DNA of 64,000 nucleotides from Anadara kagoshimensis (GCA_021292105.1 CM037873.1:17278551-17342550), one strand, 5' to 3'. Shown: positions 29,904 to 41,984, counted from the stretch's first letter. Program-made: numbers and translations. The notes: generated from the letters alone by a model not told the origin.

Positions 29904-32900
29904 GGTATGGTGCCACATAATGGGGTACAGTGTTTACAAAGTGTGTATCTGACATATTCCTTTAGGTATGGTGCCACAAAATAGGGTACAGTGGAGAAGT
30001 AGTGTGTACCTGTCATCTACCTTTAGGTATGGTGCCACATAATGGGGTACAGTGGTAACATAGTGTGTATCTGACATCTGTCTTTAGGTTTGGTGCCACA
30101 TTATTGCGTATAGTGGTGACAAAGTGTGTATCTGACATCTTCCTTTAGGTATGGTGCCACATACTACAGTTCAGTGGCAACACAGTGTGTATCTGCTATA
30201 ATGCTTTAGGTATGGTACCACATAATATGGTACAGTGGTGACATAGTGTGTGTCTGAGATCTTCAAATAGGTATGGTGCGACATAATGAGCTACACTGGT
30301 GACATGGTGTGTATCTGGTATCTTCAAATAGGTATGATGCCACATTATTGAGTATAGTGGTGACAAAGTGTGTATGTGACATCTTCCTTTAGGTATGGTA
30401 CCACATAATAGAGTACAGTTGTGACAAAGTGTGTATCTGACATCTTCCTTTAGGTATGGTGCCACATACTACAGTACAGTGGCAACACAGTGTGTTTCTG
30501 CTATAATGCTTTAGGTATGTTGCCACATAATATGGTACAGTGGTGACATAGTGTGTGTCTGAGATCTTCAAATAGGTATGGTGCCACATAATGAGCTACA
30601 GTAGTGACATGGTGTGTGTCTGGTATCTTCAAATAGGTATGATGCCACATTATTGAGTATAGTGGTGACATAGTGTGTATCTGACATCTTCCTTTAGGTA
30701 TGGTGCCACATTCTACAGAACAGTGGCAACATAGTGTGTATCTGACATCTTCTTTAGGTATGGTGCCACAAAATAGGGTACAGTGGAGAAATAGTGTGTA
30801 CCTGTCATCTACCTTTAGGTATGGTGCCACATAATAGGGTACAGTGGTGACATAGTGTGTATCTGACATCTGTCTTTAGGTATGGTGCCACATTATTGAG
30901 TATAGTGGTGACAAAGTGTGTATTAGACATCTTCCTTTAGGTATGATACCACATAATAGAGTACAGTGGCAACATAGTGTGTATCTGCTATATTGCTTTA
31001 GGTATGGTGCCACATAATAGGGTACAGTGGTGACATAGTGTGTGTCTGAGATCTTCAAATAGGTATGGTGCCACATAATGGGCTACAGTGGTGACATGGT
31101 GTGTATCTGGCATCTTCAAATACGTATGGTACCACTTAATGGGATACAGTTGTGACAAAGTGTGTATCTGACATCTTCTTTTAGGCATTGTGCCACAAAA
31201 TAGGGTACAGTGGTGACACAGTGTGTATCTGCCATGTACCTTTTGGTATGGTGCCACATAATGGGGTAGTGTTGACAAAGTATGCATCTGACATCTTCCT
31301 GTAGGTATGGTGCCACATAATAAAGTAAAGTGCTGACAAAGTGTGTATCTGACATCTTCCTTTAGGTATGGTGCCACATAATAGGATACAGTGGTGACAT
31401 ATTGTGTATCTGATATCTGTCTAGTTTGGTGCCACATTATTGAGTATGGTGATGACAAAGTGTGTATCTGACATCTTCCTTTAGGTATGATACCACATAA
31501 TAGAGTACAGTTGTGTCAAAGTGTGTATCTGACATCTTCCTTTAGATATGGTGCCATACACTACAGTACAATGGCAACATAGTGTGTATCTGTCATGTAC
31601 CTTTAGGCATGGAACCACACACTACAGTACAAAGGTACCACAGTGTGTATCTGTCATGTACCTTTTGATATGGTGCCACATAATACAGTACAGTGGTGAC
31701 AGTTTGTATCTGTCTCACATTTTACAGTACAGTGGCAACATAGTGTGTATCTGCCATCTACCTATAGGTATAGTACCAAATACATCAGTGACTGGTGACA
31801 AAGTGTATCTGTCATGTACCTTTAGGTATGGTGCCACACACTAAGTACAAAAGATGCCATAGTGTGTATCTGCCATGTACCTTTAGGTATGGTGCCACAC
31901 ACTACAGTACAAAGTTGTCATAGTGTGTATCTGTCATGTAACTTTAGGTATGGTGCCAAACACTACAGTACAGTGGAGACATAGCGTGTATTTGACATCT
32001 CCTATAGGTATGGTGCCACATTATTGAGTATAGTGGTGAGAAAGTCTGTATCTTACATCTTCATTTAGGTATGGTGCCACATAATAAGGTACAGTGCTGA
32101 CAAAGTGTGTATCTGACATCTTCCTGTAGGTATGGTGCCACGTAATGGGGTACAGTGTTTACAAAGTGTGTATCTGATATCTTCCTTTAGGTATGGTGCC
32201 ACAAAATAGGGTACAGTGGAGAAGTAGTGTGTACCTGTCATCTACCTTTAGGTATGGTGCCACATAATGGGGTACAGTGGTGACATAGTGTTTATCTGAC
32301 ATCTGTCTTTAGGTTTGGTGCCACATTATTGCGTATAGTGGTGACAAAGTGTGTATCTGACATCTTCCTTTAGGTATGATACCACATAATAGAGTACAGT
32401 TGTGACAAAGTGTGTATCTGACATCTTCCTTTAGGTATGGTGCCACATACTACAGTACAGTGGCAACATAGTGTGTATCTGCTATATTGCTTTAGGTATG
32501 GTGCCACATAATAAGGTACAGTGGTGACATAGTGTGTGTCTGAGATCTTCAAATAGGTATGGTGCCACATAATGAGCTACAGTGGTGACATGGTGTGTAT
32601 CTGGTATCTTCAAATAGGTATGATGCCACATTATTGAGTATAGTGGTGACATAGTGTGTATCTGACATCTTCCTTTAGGTATGGTGCCATATTCTACAGT
32701 ACAGTGGCAACATAGTGTGTATCTGACATCTTCTTTAGGTATGGTGCCACAGAATAGGGTACAATGGAGAAATAGTATGTACCTGTCATCTACCTATAGG
32801 TATGGTGCCACATACAACAGTGCACTGGTGACAAAGTGTGTATCTGACATCTTCCTGTAGGTATGGTACCACATAATAGAGTACAGTTGTGACAAAGTGT

Positions 32901-35900
32901 GTATCTGGCATCTTCCTTTAGGTATGGTGCCACAAAATATGGTACAGTGGAGAAATAGTGTGTACCTGTCATCTACCTTTAGGTATGGTGCCACATAATA
33001 GGGTACAGTGGTGACATAGTGTGTATCTGACATCTGTCTTTAGGTATGGTGCCACATTATTGAGTATAGTGGTGACAAAGTGTGTATCAGACATCTTCCT
33101 TTAGGTATGATACCACATAATAGAGTACAGTGGCAACATAGTGTGTATCTGCTATATTGCTTTAGGTATGGTGCCACATAATAGGGTACAGTGGTGACAT
33201 AGTGTGTGTCTGAGATCTTCAAATAGGTATGGTGCCACATAATGGGCTACAGTGGTGACATGGTGTGTATCTGGCATCTTCAAATACGTATGGTACCACT
33301 TAATGGGATACAGTTGTGACAAAGTGTGTATCTGACATCTTCTTTTAGGCATTGTGCCACAAAATAGGGTACAGTGGTGACACAGTGTGTATCTGCCATG
33401 TACCTTTTGGTATGGTGCCACATAATGGGGTAGTGTTGACAAAGTATGCATCTGACATCTTCCTGTAGGTATGGTGCCACATAATAAAGTAAAGTGCTGA
33501 CAAAGTGTGTATCTGACATCTTCTTTTAGGTATGGTGCCACATAATAGGATACAGTGGTGACATATTGTGTATCTGATATCTGTCTAGTTTGGTGCCACA
33601 TTATTGAGTATCGTGATGACAAAGTGTGTATCTGACATCTTCCTTTAGGTATGATACCACATAATAGAGTACAGTTGTGTCAAAGTGTGTATCTGACATC
33701 TTCCTTTAGATATGGTGCCATACACTACAGTACAATGGCAACATAGTGTGTATCTGTCATGTACCTTTAGGCATGGAACCACACACTACAGTACAAAGGT
33801 ACCACAGTGTGTATCTGTCATGTACCTTTTGATATGGTGCCACATAATACAGTACAGTGGTGACAGTTTGTATCTGTCTCACATTTTACAGTACAGTGGC
33901 AACATAGTGTGTATCTGCCATCTACCTATAGGTATAGTACCAAATACATCAGTGACTGGTGACAAAGTGTATCTGTCATGTACCTTTAGGTATGGTGCCA
34001 CACACTACAGTACAAAGATGCCATAGTGTGTATCTGCCATGTACCTTTAGGTATGGTGCCACACACTACAGTACAAAGTTGTCATAGTGTGTATCTGTCA
34101 TGTAACTTTAGGTATGGTGCCAAACACTACAGTACAGTGGAGACATAGCGTGTATTTGACATCTCCTATAGGTATGGTGCCACATTATTGAGTATAGTGG
34201 TGAGAAAGTCTGTATCTTACATCTTCATTTAGGTATGGTGCCACATAATAAGGTACAGTGCTGACAAAGTGTGTATCTGACATCTTCCTGTAGGTATGGT
34301 GCCACGTAATGGGGTACAGTGTTTACAAAGTGTGTATCTGATATCTTCCTTTAGGTATGGTGCCACAAAATAGGGTACAGTGGAGAAGTAGTGTGTACCT
34401 GTCATCTACCTTTAGGTATGGTGCCACATAATGGGGTACAGTGGTGACATAGTGTTTATCTGACATCTGTCTTTAGGTTTGGTGCCACATTATTGCGTAT
34501 AGTGGTGACAAATGTGTATCTGACATCTTCCTTTAGGTATGATGATACCACATAATAGAGTACAGTTGTGACAAAGTGTGTATCTGACATCTTCCTTTAG
34601 GTATGGTGCCACATACTACAGTACAGTGGCAACATAGTGTGTATCTGCTATATTGCTTTAGGTATGGTGCCACATAATAAGGTACAGTGGTGACATAGTG
34701 TGTGTCTGAGATCTTCAAATAGGTATGGTGCCACATAATGAGCTACAGTAGTGACATGGTGTGTATCTGGTATCTTCAAATAGGTATGATGCCACATTAT
34801 TGAGTATAGTGGTGACATAGTGTGTATCTGACATCTTCCTTTAGGTATGGTGCCATATTCTACAGTACAGTGGCAACATAGTGTGTATCTGACATCTTCT
34901 TTAGGTATGGTGCCACAGAATAGGGTACAATGGAGAAATAGTATGTACCTGTCATCTACCTATAGGTATGGTGCCACATACAACAGTGCACTGGTGACAA
35001 AGTGTGTATCTGACATCTTCCTGTAGGGATGGTACCACATAATAGAGTACAGTTGTGACAAAGTGTGTATCTGGCATCTTCCTTTAGGTATGGTGCCACA
35101 AAATATGGTACAGTGGAGAAATAGTGTGTACCTGTCATCTACCTTTAGGTATGGTGCCACATAATAGGATACAGTGGTGACATATTGTGTATCTGATATC
35201 TGTCTAGTTTGGTGCCACATTATTGAGTATGGTGATGACAAAGTGTGTATCTGACATCTTCCTTTAGGTATGATACCACATAATAGAGTACAGTTGTGTC
35301 AAAGTGTGTATCTGACATCTTCCTTTAGATATGGTGCCATACACTACAGTACAATGGCAACATAGTGTGTATCTGTCATGTACCTTTAGGCATGGAACCA
35401 CACACTACAGTACAAAGGTACCACAGTGTGTATCTGTCATGTACCTTTTGATATGGTGCCACATAATACAGTACAGTGGTGACAGTTTGTATCTGTCTCA
35501 CATTTTACAGTACAGTGGCAACATAGTGTGTATCTGCCATCTACCTATAGGTATAGTACCAAATACATCAGTGACTGGTGACAAAGTGTATCTGTCATGT
35601 ACCTTTAGGTATGGTGCCACACACTACAGTACAAAGATGCCATAGTGTGTATCTGCCATGTACCTTTAGGTATGGTGTCACACACTACAGTACAAAGATG
35701 CCATAGTGTGTATCTGCCATGTACCTTTAGGTATGGTGCCACACACTACAGTACAAAGTTGTCATAGTGTGTATCTGACATCTTCCTTTAGGTATGGTGC
35801 CACATTCTACAGTACAGTGGCAACATAGTGTGTATCTGCCATCTACCTATAAGTATGGTGCCACATACAACAGTGCACTGGTGACAAAGTGTGTATCTGT

Positions 35901-36132
35901 CATGTACCTTTAGGTATGGTGCCATACACTACAGTACAAAGATGTCATAGTGTGTATCTGCCATGTACCTTTAGGTATGGTGCCACACACTACAGTACAA
36001 AGTTGTCATAGTGTGTATCTGTCATGTAACTTTAGGTATGGTGCCATACACTATAGTACAATGGCAACATAGTGTGTATCTGTCATGTACCTTTAGGTAT
36101 GGTGCCACACACTACAGTACAAAGATGCCATA
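29904..36132. repeat. 61-bp satellite array, right part, higher-order domain D (2.16 kb)
   Basis: Continuation of the same satellite after the inserted element, ending abruptly at AAGATGCCAT followed by ATTCAAAGTAAAT. Class 2 monomers (CATAATGGGGTACAGTGGTG) are more frequent here than to the left. A variant with ATCTTCAAATAGGTATGG is specific to this part. Higher-order units of 2164 bp are clear: the segment at 30876-33039 recurs from 33040, and the TTTAGATATGGTGCCATAC marker lies near 31543, 33707 and 35326 (spacings 2164 and 1619). A 2-bp duplication inside the 34533-34545 monomer (GATGATACC) and single-base differences separate the copies. Confidence 0.95.
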
Positions 36133-36288
36133 TTCAAAGTAAATAAATTGTAAACAAAAAAAATGGGGGGGGGGGGGAGTGGCTGTGGCAGACCAGGCTG
36201 GCTCAAAGGGTGACAGTGTAGATTGAGTCAGCAGAGTGCCCTGCTAGTAAATTTGTCCGATGCAATTTAGTTGCACCTTAATCATGTT

Positions 36289-36361
36289 CTTGGTAGGTGG
36301 TGGGGTAACTCAGTGTCTAGAGTATCATGCTAGTATTGGGAAGGTCCAGGTTTGCGCTGCA
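36289..36361 (+). repeat. tRNA-derived SINE head fragment
   Basis: GTGGGGTAACTCAGTG resembles a tRNA A box, and GGTCCAGGTTTGCGC stands where the B box should be. The acceptor ends do not pair, so this is not a tRNA gene. The same fragment is in copy 2 of the duplicated segment near 55609-55680. No SINE body follows. Confidence 0.5.
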
Positions 36362-36385
36362 TTTTTCACTTTCCTGTTTAACCAC

Positions 36386-36456
36386 TGCGGTAGCTCAGTT
36401 GGTAGAGTGCTTGCTACGTAAGTGGGAGGTCGTGGGTTCGATCCCAGGTTCAAGTT
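36386..36456 (+). repeat. tRNA-derived SINE head, truncated
   Basis: A box TAGCTCAGTTGG at 36391-36402 and B box GGTTCGATCC at 36435-36444 both match the RNA polymerase III internal promoter closely. The 5' TGCGGTA and 3' CCAGGTT ends cannot form an acceptor stem and there is no body or tail, so it is a truncated SINE rather than a tRNA gene. The corresponding place in copy 2 (55703-56041) holds a full-length SINE. Confidence 0.65.
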
Positions 36457-36749
36457 TTGATTTGGCCACTGCATTTTTTGTTAATTACTTAATATCCGAT
36501 TGTTTATGAATTTTATTCTAAACCGGTTAAATGTGTAAACGCAAACGTCGAGTTGTCATTAATTTGTTCATCAACAAGACTTCATCTTCTTGACTCGATA
36601 AGACTTTGATAGGTCAGTACGTGTAAACTGTAATCAAAACTATGTTGATCGATTTCACAAAAATATTTTATTAATCAAAATGAAAACCACACATAATGTA
36701 GATACGTGTACAATAATTATATTTCCAAAATTTCAACACCGTACATAAA

Positions 36750-37195
36750 CACTGTGTATAGATGAATCCGGAAATAGAATACTTTCGAAGCGAGGAGCTA
36801 ATCAGGTCAGCGCTCTTGATGTAAGTTTAAACACGTCTGGTGATGTTATGGAATTATTTTACTTACTAATTTAATTGTGAGCATGGTTATGAAACCTATT
36901 AGAATCTATTTCATGAGAAATAAAGGTGAAACCGAGTCGCGAGAGAAAGTAATTCAACAAAAAGTCCATTTTAGTACCTCCGAAAATCATCACTTTCAAC
37001 TTCTGTTGTAATTAGCACACGTAATGTTGGATTTTAGACGGATGTTGCTATGTGTACATTAACTTCATGTCGAAATGCACATTCTTTGCAAAAATTAACA
37101 CTTGGCGAAGCTTATTTATCGAGATATTTAAATGTAAACAAATTCTCCGGTGTACCGCGTTTAGACGTAATGTGAGAAAGTGTTGGTACGGCAAC
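36750..37195 (+). repeat. Left terminal inverted repeat of large element 1
   Basis: Matches the reverse complement of 44280-44717 with scattered substitutions and a roughly 10-bp indel near 37175 (GAGAAAGTGTTGGTACGG here against GTGTTGTACGG). It begins with CACTGTG and contains no recognised gene; short open frames across it on either strand are incidental. Confidence 0.9.
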
Positions 37196-37380
37196 TTGCT
37201 GAGTCCATGTACGGTAATAAGATGTATAAAGCGATTTCTCTGTGCAAGAAGAATTGCTATTTAAACGATAAAACGTTTAAAATGTTCATTTTTTATATTT
37301 GCAATTTAGATGGATCTCCCAGATATTTCATTAGATTATCGGGCATAGAAGAAACCCTGGGCTAGCAGTCCAGAAAAAGA

Positions 37381-37427
37381 TACCACTGTGACATCTGCGT
37401 ATATTCTACGCTAGATTCAAGCAACTA

Positions 37428-37467
<40 letters not shown>

Positions 37468-37991
37468 ACACCACAAAAACCTACAAAACTAAAAAGCCTA
37501 ATACAAGCACACCAGTTAAACCATCAAATGAAAATAAAGAAAAATTACCATCTCACATGTGTGACAAGTGTGGTAAACGGTTTAAATCCCGTTATGGTCT
37601 AAATCTACGCATAAAAAATAAACATGATCGCACATTCAAGTACCAGTGTAGTCTGTGTGAAAGAGGGGTGAATCAAGCAGTTGGCTATAGGTATCACTGG
37701 CCAAGTCATACTAAGGTCACCTCTGATAGATGCAAACATTGCAAGAAAGAGTTCCTTTCAGAGGGGTCGTTAGCGACACATAGTGATTTGTAAGGAAAAC
37801 GGTGAACCTAGCACCCCACGTATAAATGTGAAGTATGCCAGTCTACCTTTCCTTTTCAATACAGCCTAAAGTATCATATGAGAGGAAAACACCAACCACC
37901 TAGGTACAGGTGCATTGAATGCGGAAAGGTATATTCCTGGCGGTCTAGCCTGAAAGCACATATTGATTGTGCACACAAAAGGTCATCATAA
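37381..37991 (+). pseudogene. C2H2 zinc-finger gene fragment, broken
   Basis: Six C2H2-type zinc-finger segments can be read in order. The first, from 37381, starts YHCDIC and is cut by a 38-base A run (37429-37466) that changes frame. From 37467 a frame runs through HTTKTYKTKKPNTS into CDKCGKRF (its first zinc-binding His is replaced by Arg in NLRIKNKH), then CSLCERGV...HWPSH, then CKHCKKEF...ATH. It stops at TAA 37791-37793, with TGA and TAG shortly after. The same frame resumes at 37821 with YKCEVCQS...HMRGKH and YRCIECGK...HIDCAH and ends at TAA 37989-37991. C2H2 fingers normally bind DNA, but the premature stops, the lost His and the A-run shift suggest a decayed copy. It lies wholly inside large element 1, between its inverted repeats, so it may be a captured host exon. 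An alternative is a real exon set with a short intron at 37790-37820; I see no convincing splice pair there. Confidence 0.6.
37429..37466 (+). repeat. Poly-A tract, 38 bases
   Basis: Uninterrupted run of A inside the zinc-finger remnant, following CAAGCAACTAC and followed by CACACCAC. It could be slippage expansion of a lysine-rich AAA stretch or the remains of a retrotransposed tail. No target duplication is visible around it. Confidence 0.9.
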
Positions 37992-38067
37992 CTCAAAGGC
38001 TTTGTTTACGTATAACTGGTTTTTTAATTAGTTCTATTCATATACAGAATTAGGTAAATTCTGATTT

Positions 38068-38240
38068 TTAGCTCACCTGAGCTCAAAGCTCAGATGCGCT
38101 ATTGTGACCACTTCGTGTCTGTCGTTCGCCGTGCGTAAACTTACATTTTAATCTTCTCAAAATCTACTGGGCCATTTGGTGATATTTTAGTTACCATGTC
38201 TTTATGGAGAGCTTTGAGATTAGCACAAATGTATTAGTTT
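38068..38240 (+). repeat. Fragment of bivalve-type AGCTCACCT repeat
   Basis: TTTTAGCTCACCTGAGCTC with the nearby complementary AAAGCTCAGATG, then CTGGGCCATTTGGTGATATT, is the same style as the opening of the long repeat at 57768-59920. It is truncated after about 170 bp. No coding content. Confidence 0.6.
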
Positions 38241-38296
38241 GTCCTATTGTGGAAATAGTGAAATAAAATGTTCTCCTCTGAAGATACAGTAGATAT

Positions 38297-38509
38297 CAGT
38301 GTCGGATTTAGGGGGGGTTGCGGGGGTTGCAACCCCCCCCCCCCCCTTTTTTGAAAATTTAAAGAGAGAGTGAGATATTGACTGATTAAAATTATTTTCT
38401 TGGCCCCCATCGGGCTCTGCCCTAGACCCATCGTCTCTGGAAGCTCGCGCCTTTGGCGCTCGCACCTTAGCATTGATATAATTCTCATCCCCCCTTTCAA
38501 AAAATCCTG
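38297..38509. mobile_element. CAGTGGCGGAT-family MITE, 3' truncated
   Basis: Starts CAGTGTCGGATTTAGG, has long G and C runs near 38310-38346, AGAGAGAGTGAGATATTGAC and GGAAGCTCGCGCC, and ends AAAAAATCCTG, lacking the final GGATCCGCCCCTG of its relative at 44947-45188. The two copies align along their length. Reverse-strand open frames here are accidental products of this repeat. Confidence 0.7.
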
Positions 38510-39350
38510 TATAGTTCTTTTGTATTTGCATGTATATGAGAATATTGTATGTATTTGTATAATCATCATTTTGATATAAAGGCGAAAGTCATGGGCGCAA
38601 AGTCAACCAAAGAACAGAATCGGTCTATTTTTTGGTACCGTTTTTAACTTTTTTTCACCAGTTCAGCTGTTTATAAATATACTGAGTCTACCTTAGATAT
38701 TTTAGTTGTAGCATTCTTAGGACAGTTAATTTTAAATTTTCATTAATTATTTCAGTTTTATCATTTTGACCCAAGCTTTACTGATGAGGGATTGTATTCC
38801 GAAACGGTCGTCTAGTGCTGTAACAATAACAGTTATACGGGAATTTCCCGTCTATAGGTAACACGTATGTATTATGACGTCATAGAAAATTGAGGAAAAA
38901 TTTCATAGACCGTACGTCCAAATCATTAAATTTTGACGCCGCGCGTGCACCACTTTTCTCAAGGCCATTGAAGGGGTCAAATCGACAGGAAGTGAGCTCC
39001 ATATGGGGGAAATCTCGCCCGTCTCGTACATCAGAAATGAAACCAAAAACGATTATCGTGAAAATAATTCATTGAAACAAGAAAAGTTAAATAGGTTGAT
39101 CGAATACCAAATATTTACGTTTCTTTCGCCATTCTGGCTGATCTCCAAGTGTAGCGTTTCAAGATTCGCGATGACGTGATTTCTTTTGATTGGGTCAAAG
39201 TTCAATTCAGATCGATAACCACTGTAAGCCAATCAGCGACCGGCTTTCCCACGTGCATCAACCATGATCACACAGTATAAATGCGGGAAGATACAAAATT
39301 TGCCGATTTCAAGTTAGATAAATTGATAACCATAGTTATCGTACACAAAC
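38510..39350. other. Intergenic stretch, no recognised feature
   Basis: AT-rich sequence inside large element 1. ATTGTATTCCGAAACGGTCG near 38790 and the CATGGGCGCAAAGTC region have the look of dispersed repeats, but nothing can be classified. There is no open frame with a recognisable product. Confidence 0.4.
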
Positions 39351-39351
39351 C

Positions 39352-39532
39352 TATGCGTTTTTCGAAAGAATTAAATAACAGATCGTCCCAATAATCATTT
39401 TTATGAAAATACAGATAAAATTTATTGACATTTATTCCAAATTTAATGTAAATATTGACAAATCCTCTGTTTGTTTACATGTGACGTGGATATCATGATC
39501 AGCTGATCGAGCTTGGACAGTTTGACTTTAAG
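39352..39532 (+). repeat. About 180-bp direct repeat, copy 1
   Basis: Begins TGCGTTTTTCGAAAGAATTA and ends near GATCGAGCTTGGACAG; repeated at about 39760-39935 with few differences. The 40-base segment that precedes it (AAATTGATAACCATAGTTAT onward, from 39319) is also repeated at 39539-39573, so the block arose by partial tandem duplication of about 0.4 kb. Confidence 0.85.
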
Positions 39533-39759
39533 GTAGATAAATTGATAACCATAGTTATCGTACACAAACCTATTACGAGGTTAGCATAACCACAGTATAT
39601 GACTTCTACGGTAACACTTTTTCACATATTATTACTTAATTGAATGGAAATTTTGAGTGCATATGTGACCCTCGCTGAATGCAGTGTAAACAAAAATGGC
39701 GTTCGGCAGGACGGGAAAGACGTTGTCACAAACGATCGATTTTTAAGAAAAATAATAAA

Positions 39760-39935
39760 ATGCGTTTTTTCGAAAGAATTAAATACAGATCGTCCCAATA
39801 ATCATTTTTATGAAAATACAGATAAAATTTATTGACATTTATACCGAATTTAATGTAAATATTGACAAATCCTCTGTTTGTTTACATGTGACGTGGATAT
39901 CATGATCAGCTGATCGAGCTGGGACAATTGACTTT
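39760..39935 (+). repeat. About 180-bp direct repeat, copy 2
   Basis: Second copy of the 39352-39532 sequence, about 407 bp downstream; differs by small changes such as ATACCGAATTT for ATTCCAAATTT. It contains the palindromic stretch ATCATGATCAGCTGATCGAG. Confidence 0.85.
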
Positions 39936-40880
39936 AAGGTGCTGACTAGAACTGACTTCAACTTCAATTTTAATGACTGCACTCATCAAAATCTAGCTGG
40001 ACATAACTAATGAGGAAACTGTACATGTTGTGCAATGAGACGGACCGCTGTCCCAAAAAGTTGTGATTAAAATAACAAAAATAAAACATTCCATGTTGAG
40101 TTAAGCAGCTGACTGTAGTTGAGATCCACTGGGGTAAGGTCTGGATTGAATCTTGAAAACCTCCAGGGATGGCGACTGGACTACTGATGCTGGCAGGAGA
40201 TTCCAATAATTTACAGTTCTCTGAATGAATGACCGCCTTGGAATATAAAAAATTTAACTAGGGTAAAATAAACATTACCCCTCTTCAATATCCCAGACTG
40301 GTTCTTGAAAAAGTTTATATAAGTGAATAAATGTCAATTTCCACCCCACCATCCACAGAAGTGACAATTTCGATATAAATCTTAAGCACAATCTTTCCAG
40401 TATATCATCTCGATATAAATCTTAAAGCACAATCTTTCCAGTATATCATCACAGAATGTTCCATTTTAATTTAGGTGAATAATAAATAATCTTGACTGGG
40501 GTAAAAAAATCCATCCCACCATCCTAGAACTAACCGTCTCGATATAAGTGAAAAAAGGCACCTTAAACTCTCCAGGGATTGGGCTCCTCATGCAGTGAAA
40601 CTTAAAGGGGTTGGGCTAATATTAACATTATTTCGGCACAACCCTGCCAAGTTTTAATCTTACAATGGTCTGTGCTTTAGAAAATTCTCGTCATGGCCTA
40701 TCATGGTACTATATGCCTGTGAATGTTGACGGTGTAAGAAGAGCTTACCCTCATAACACCACTGTATTCATATCGGTTGGGGTTAAAGGTGCTGCCTCAC
40801 AGAGGCAGCATGCCACAGACTAGCATTCCACTCCCCAATACAATATTTAATTTTGTAACCAGTCGATAATCTATCCTCTA
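39936..40880. other. Intergenic stretch with a 41-bp tandem duplication
   Basis: Mostly unclassified. CGATATAAATCTTAAGCACA and the sequence that follows it are repeated twice in tandem at about 40370-40450. Short pieces such as GTCTCGATATAAGTGAAA near 40540 resemble SINE tails on the plus strand. No supported gene. Confidence 0.5.
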
Positions 40881-40945
40881 AGCCAATGCTAAAGCAGTAG
40901 CTCAAATTTTAAAGTATTATCATGTATATAACACAAGTCGGGTGA

Positions 40946-41012
40946 GGTTGGAACTAAAAACCTTCCGCTCTCCAGGAGGACGCTATACCAATGAGTGACC
41001 AAGGCGGTCATA
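40946..41012 (-). repeat. tRNA-derived SINE head, minus strand
   Basis: Read from the minus strand, CTTGGTCACTCATTGG is A-box-like and AGGTTTTTAGTTCCAACC is B-box-like, with about 35 bp between. The ends do not form an acceptor stem. No clear body or tail was recognised in the flanking sequence. Confidence 0.45.
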
Positions 41013-41984
41013 AACAGAATGGATTGTTGACCAAGGGATATTGCAATCCTACTGGCTAGGCTTATCAGGGCCCTCAAAACGTTTTATGACCGTCATCACT
41101 GTATTGTTGACAAGTTTGATGTCTCTGTGTCCATATTACCCTGGATGTTTTAGTTCCATGCTCCTTTTACTTAATATTGAGTACACCGTGGCGGGTGTAG
41201 CTAGCTAACAGGAGGTGCTTACTGCTTACCCTTCCAGAAAACTCGGTCTCACTTCCCTGGTGGAAGTTTGCGTGTTTAACCTAACTTGTCAGTTTAAGTT
41301 TTTTTACTTAACTCCTGGATTATGATTTGGGCATGGATTAGTATGTTGTTTTTCATTGGTATAACTGCTTCATTAATTGAATGGGGGAATCTTGAACTGT
41401 GATATGAAATTTTATGATACACATCTTGATTTAAGAAACTGGAGTACTTTATATGCAATCCATAAATCAGTAGATAAATTATTCATCATGTTCATATTGT
41501 ATGGTTAAAGGTGGCCCCAGATGAGTGAATGTGGAAATGTTGGCGTGGTATGGATTAGTATATTCACTATATTGGAATAGCCTTTTGTGTCCAAGAAAAG
41601 ATTAGATTAGTCAGTCCCACTAGCATTGGGTAAGACATCGGTTTTCTGACAAAACAACTTCCTCATCACTGTATGTTTAAAGTTCCATCTCTTCTATATT
41701 CAATTTATAAAGAGTTGTTATATTGGTTTCTTGGGGAGGGGGGGGGTGTACACAATACCCCAATAATAAATATGGACATTTCCCGGATAGGCATGCCTAT
41801 TTTCATATTATAATATACTATTGCAATATCCTTGCATTTAAGATGTAACTGCTGTAAATTTTGATGTTCTCCGTGTTGTCATGGTAATAATTTTTGAGAG
41901 TTAATCATGATTGGGTGATTTTATCAATGTTTAACCTTTATTAAAACTTGTGCGTTAAGATTTACTGCCCATAACTATATACTG
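41013..41984. other. Intergenic stretch, no recognised feature
   Basis: AT-rich interior of large element 1 with a G run near 41737. Nothing coding and no repeat that I can name. Confidence 0.4.

Larger units (their letters stand above)
36134..36749. repeat. Duplicated segment, copy 1, left piece
   Basis: Starts with ATTCAAAGTAAATAAATTG directly at the satellite edge and matches 55418-56406 (copy 2), apart from about 330 bp missing around 36455 and differences in a G tract (about 36167-36178, where copy 2 has a GT repeat). It contains two tRNA-like SINE heads. The match is interrupted at 36750 by the large inverted-repeat element and resumes at 44723. Position 36745-36749 (ATAAA) is the left target duplication of that element. 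Confidence 0.85.

Noticed and set aside
1..36132. Many open frames of 60-156 codons on both strands of the satellite, with a repeated Cys- and Tyr-rich peptide on the minus strand
   Set aside because: The unit is 61 bp, one more than a multiple of three, so successive monomers are read in rotating frames and give a 61-residue peptide period. Frames stop wherever the common CTTTAGG form meets one phase. They recur identically on both strands and with each higher-order unit, with no start context or domain.
1..36132. CRISPR array
   Set aside because: There are no unique spacers between constant repeats; the whole unit repeats and varies by point changes, and the surrounding DNA is animal.
36386..36456. 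Functional tRNA gene
   Set aside because: A and B boxes are good, but the acceptor stem does not pair and a full SINE occupies the matching place in the paralogue.
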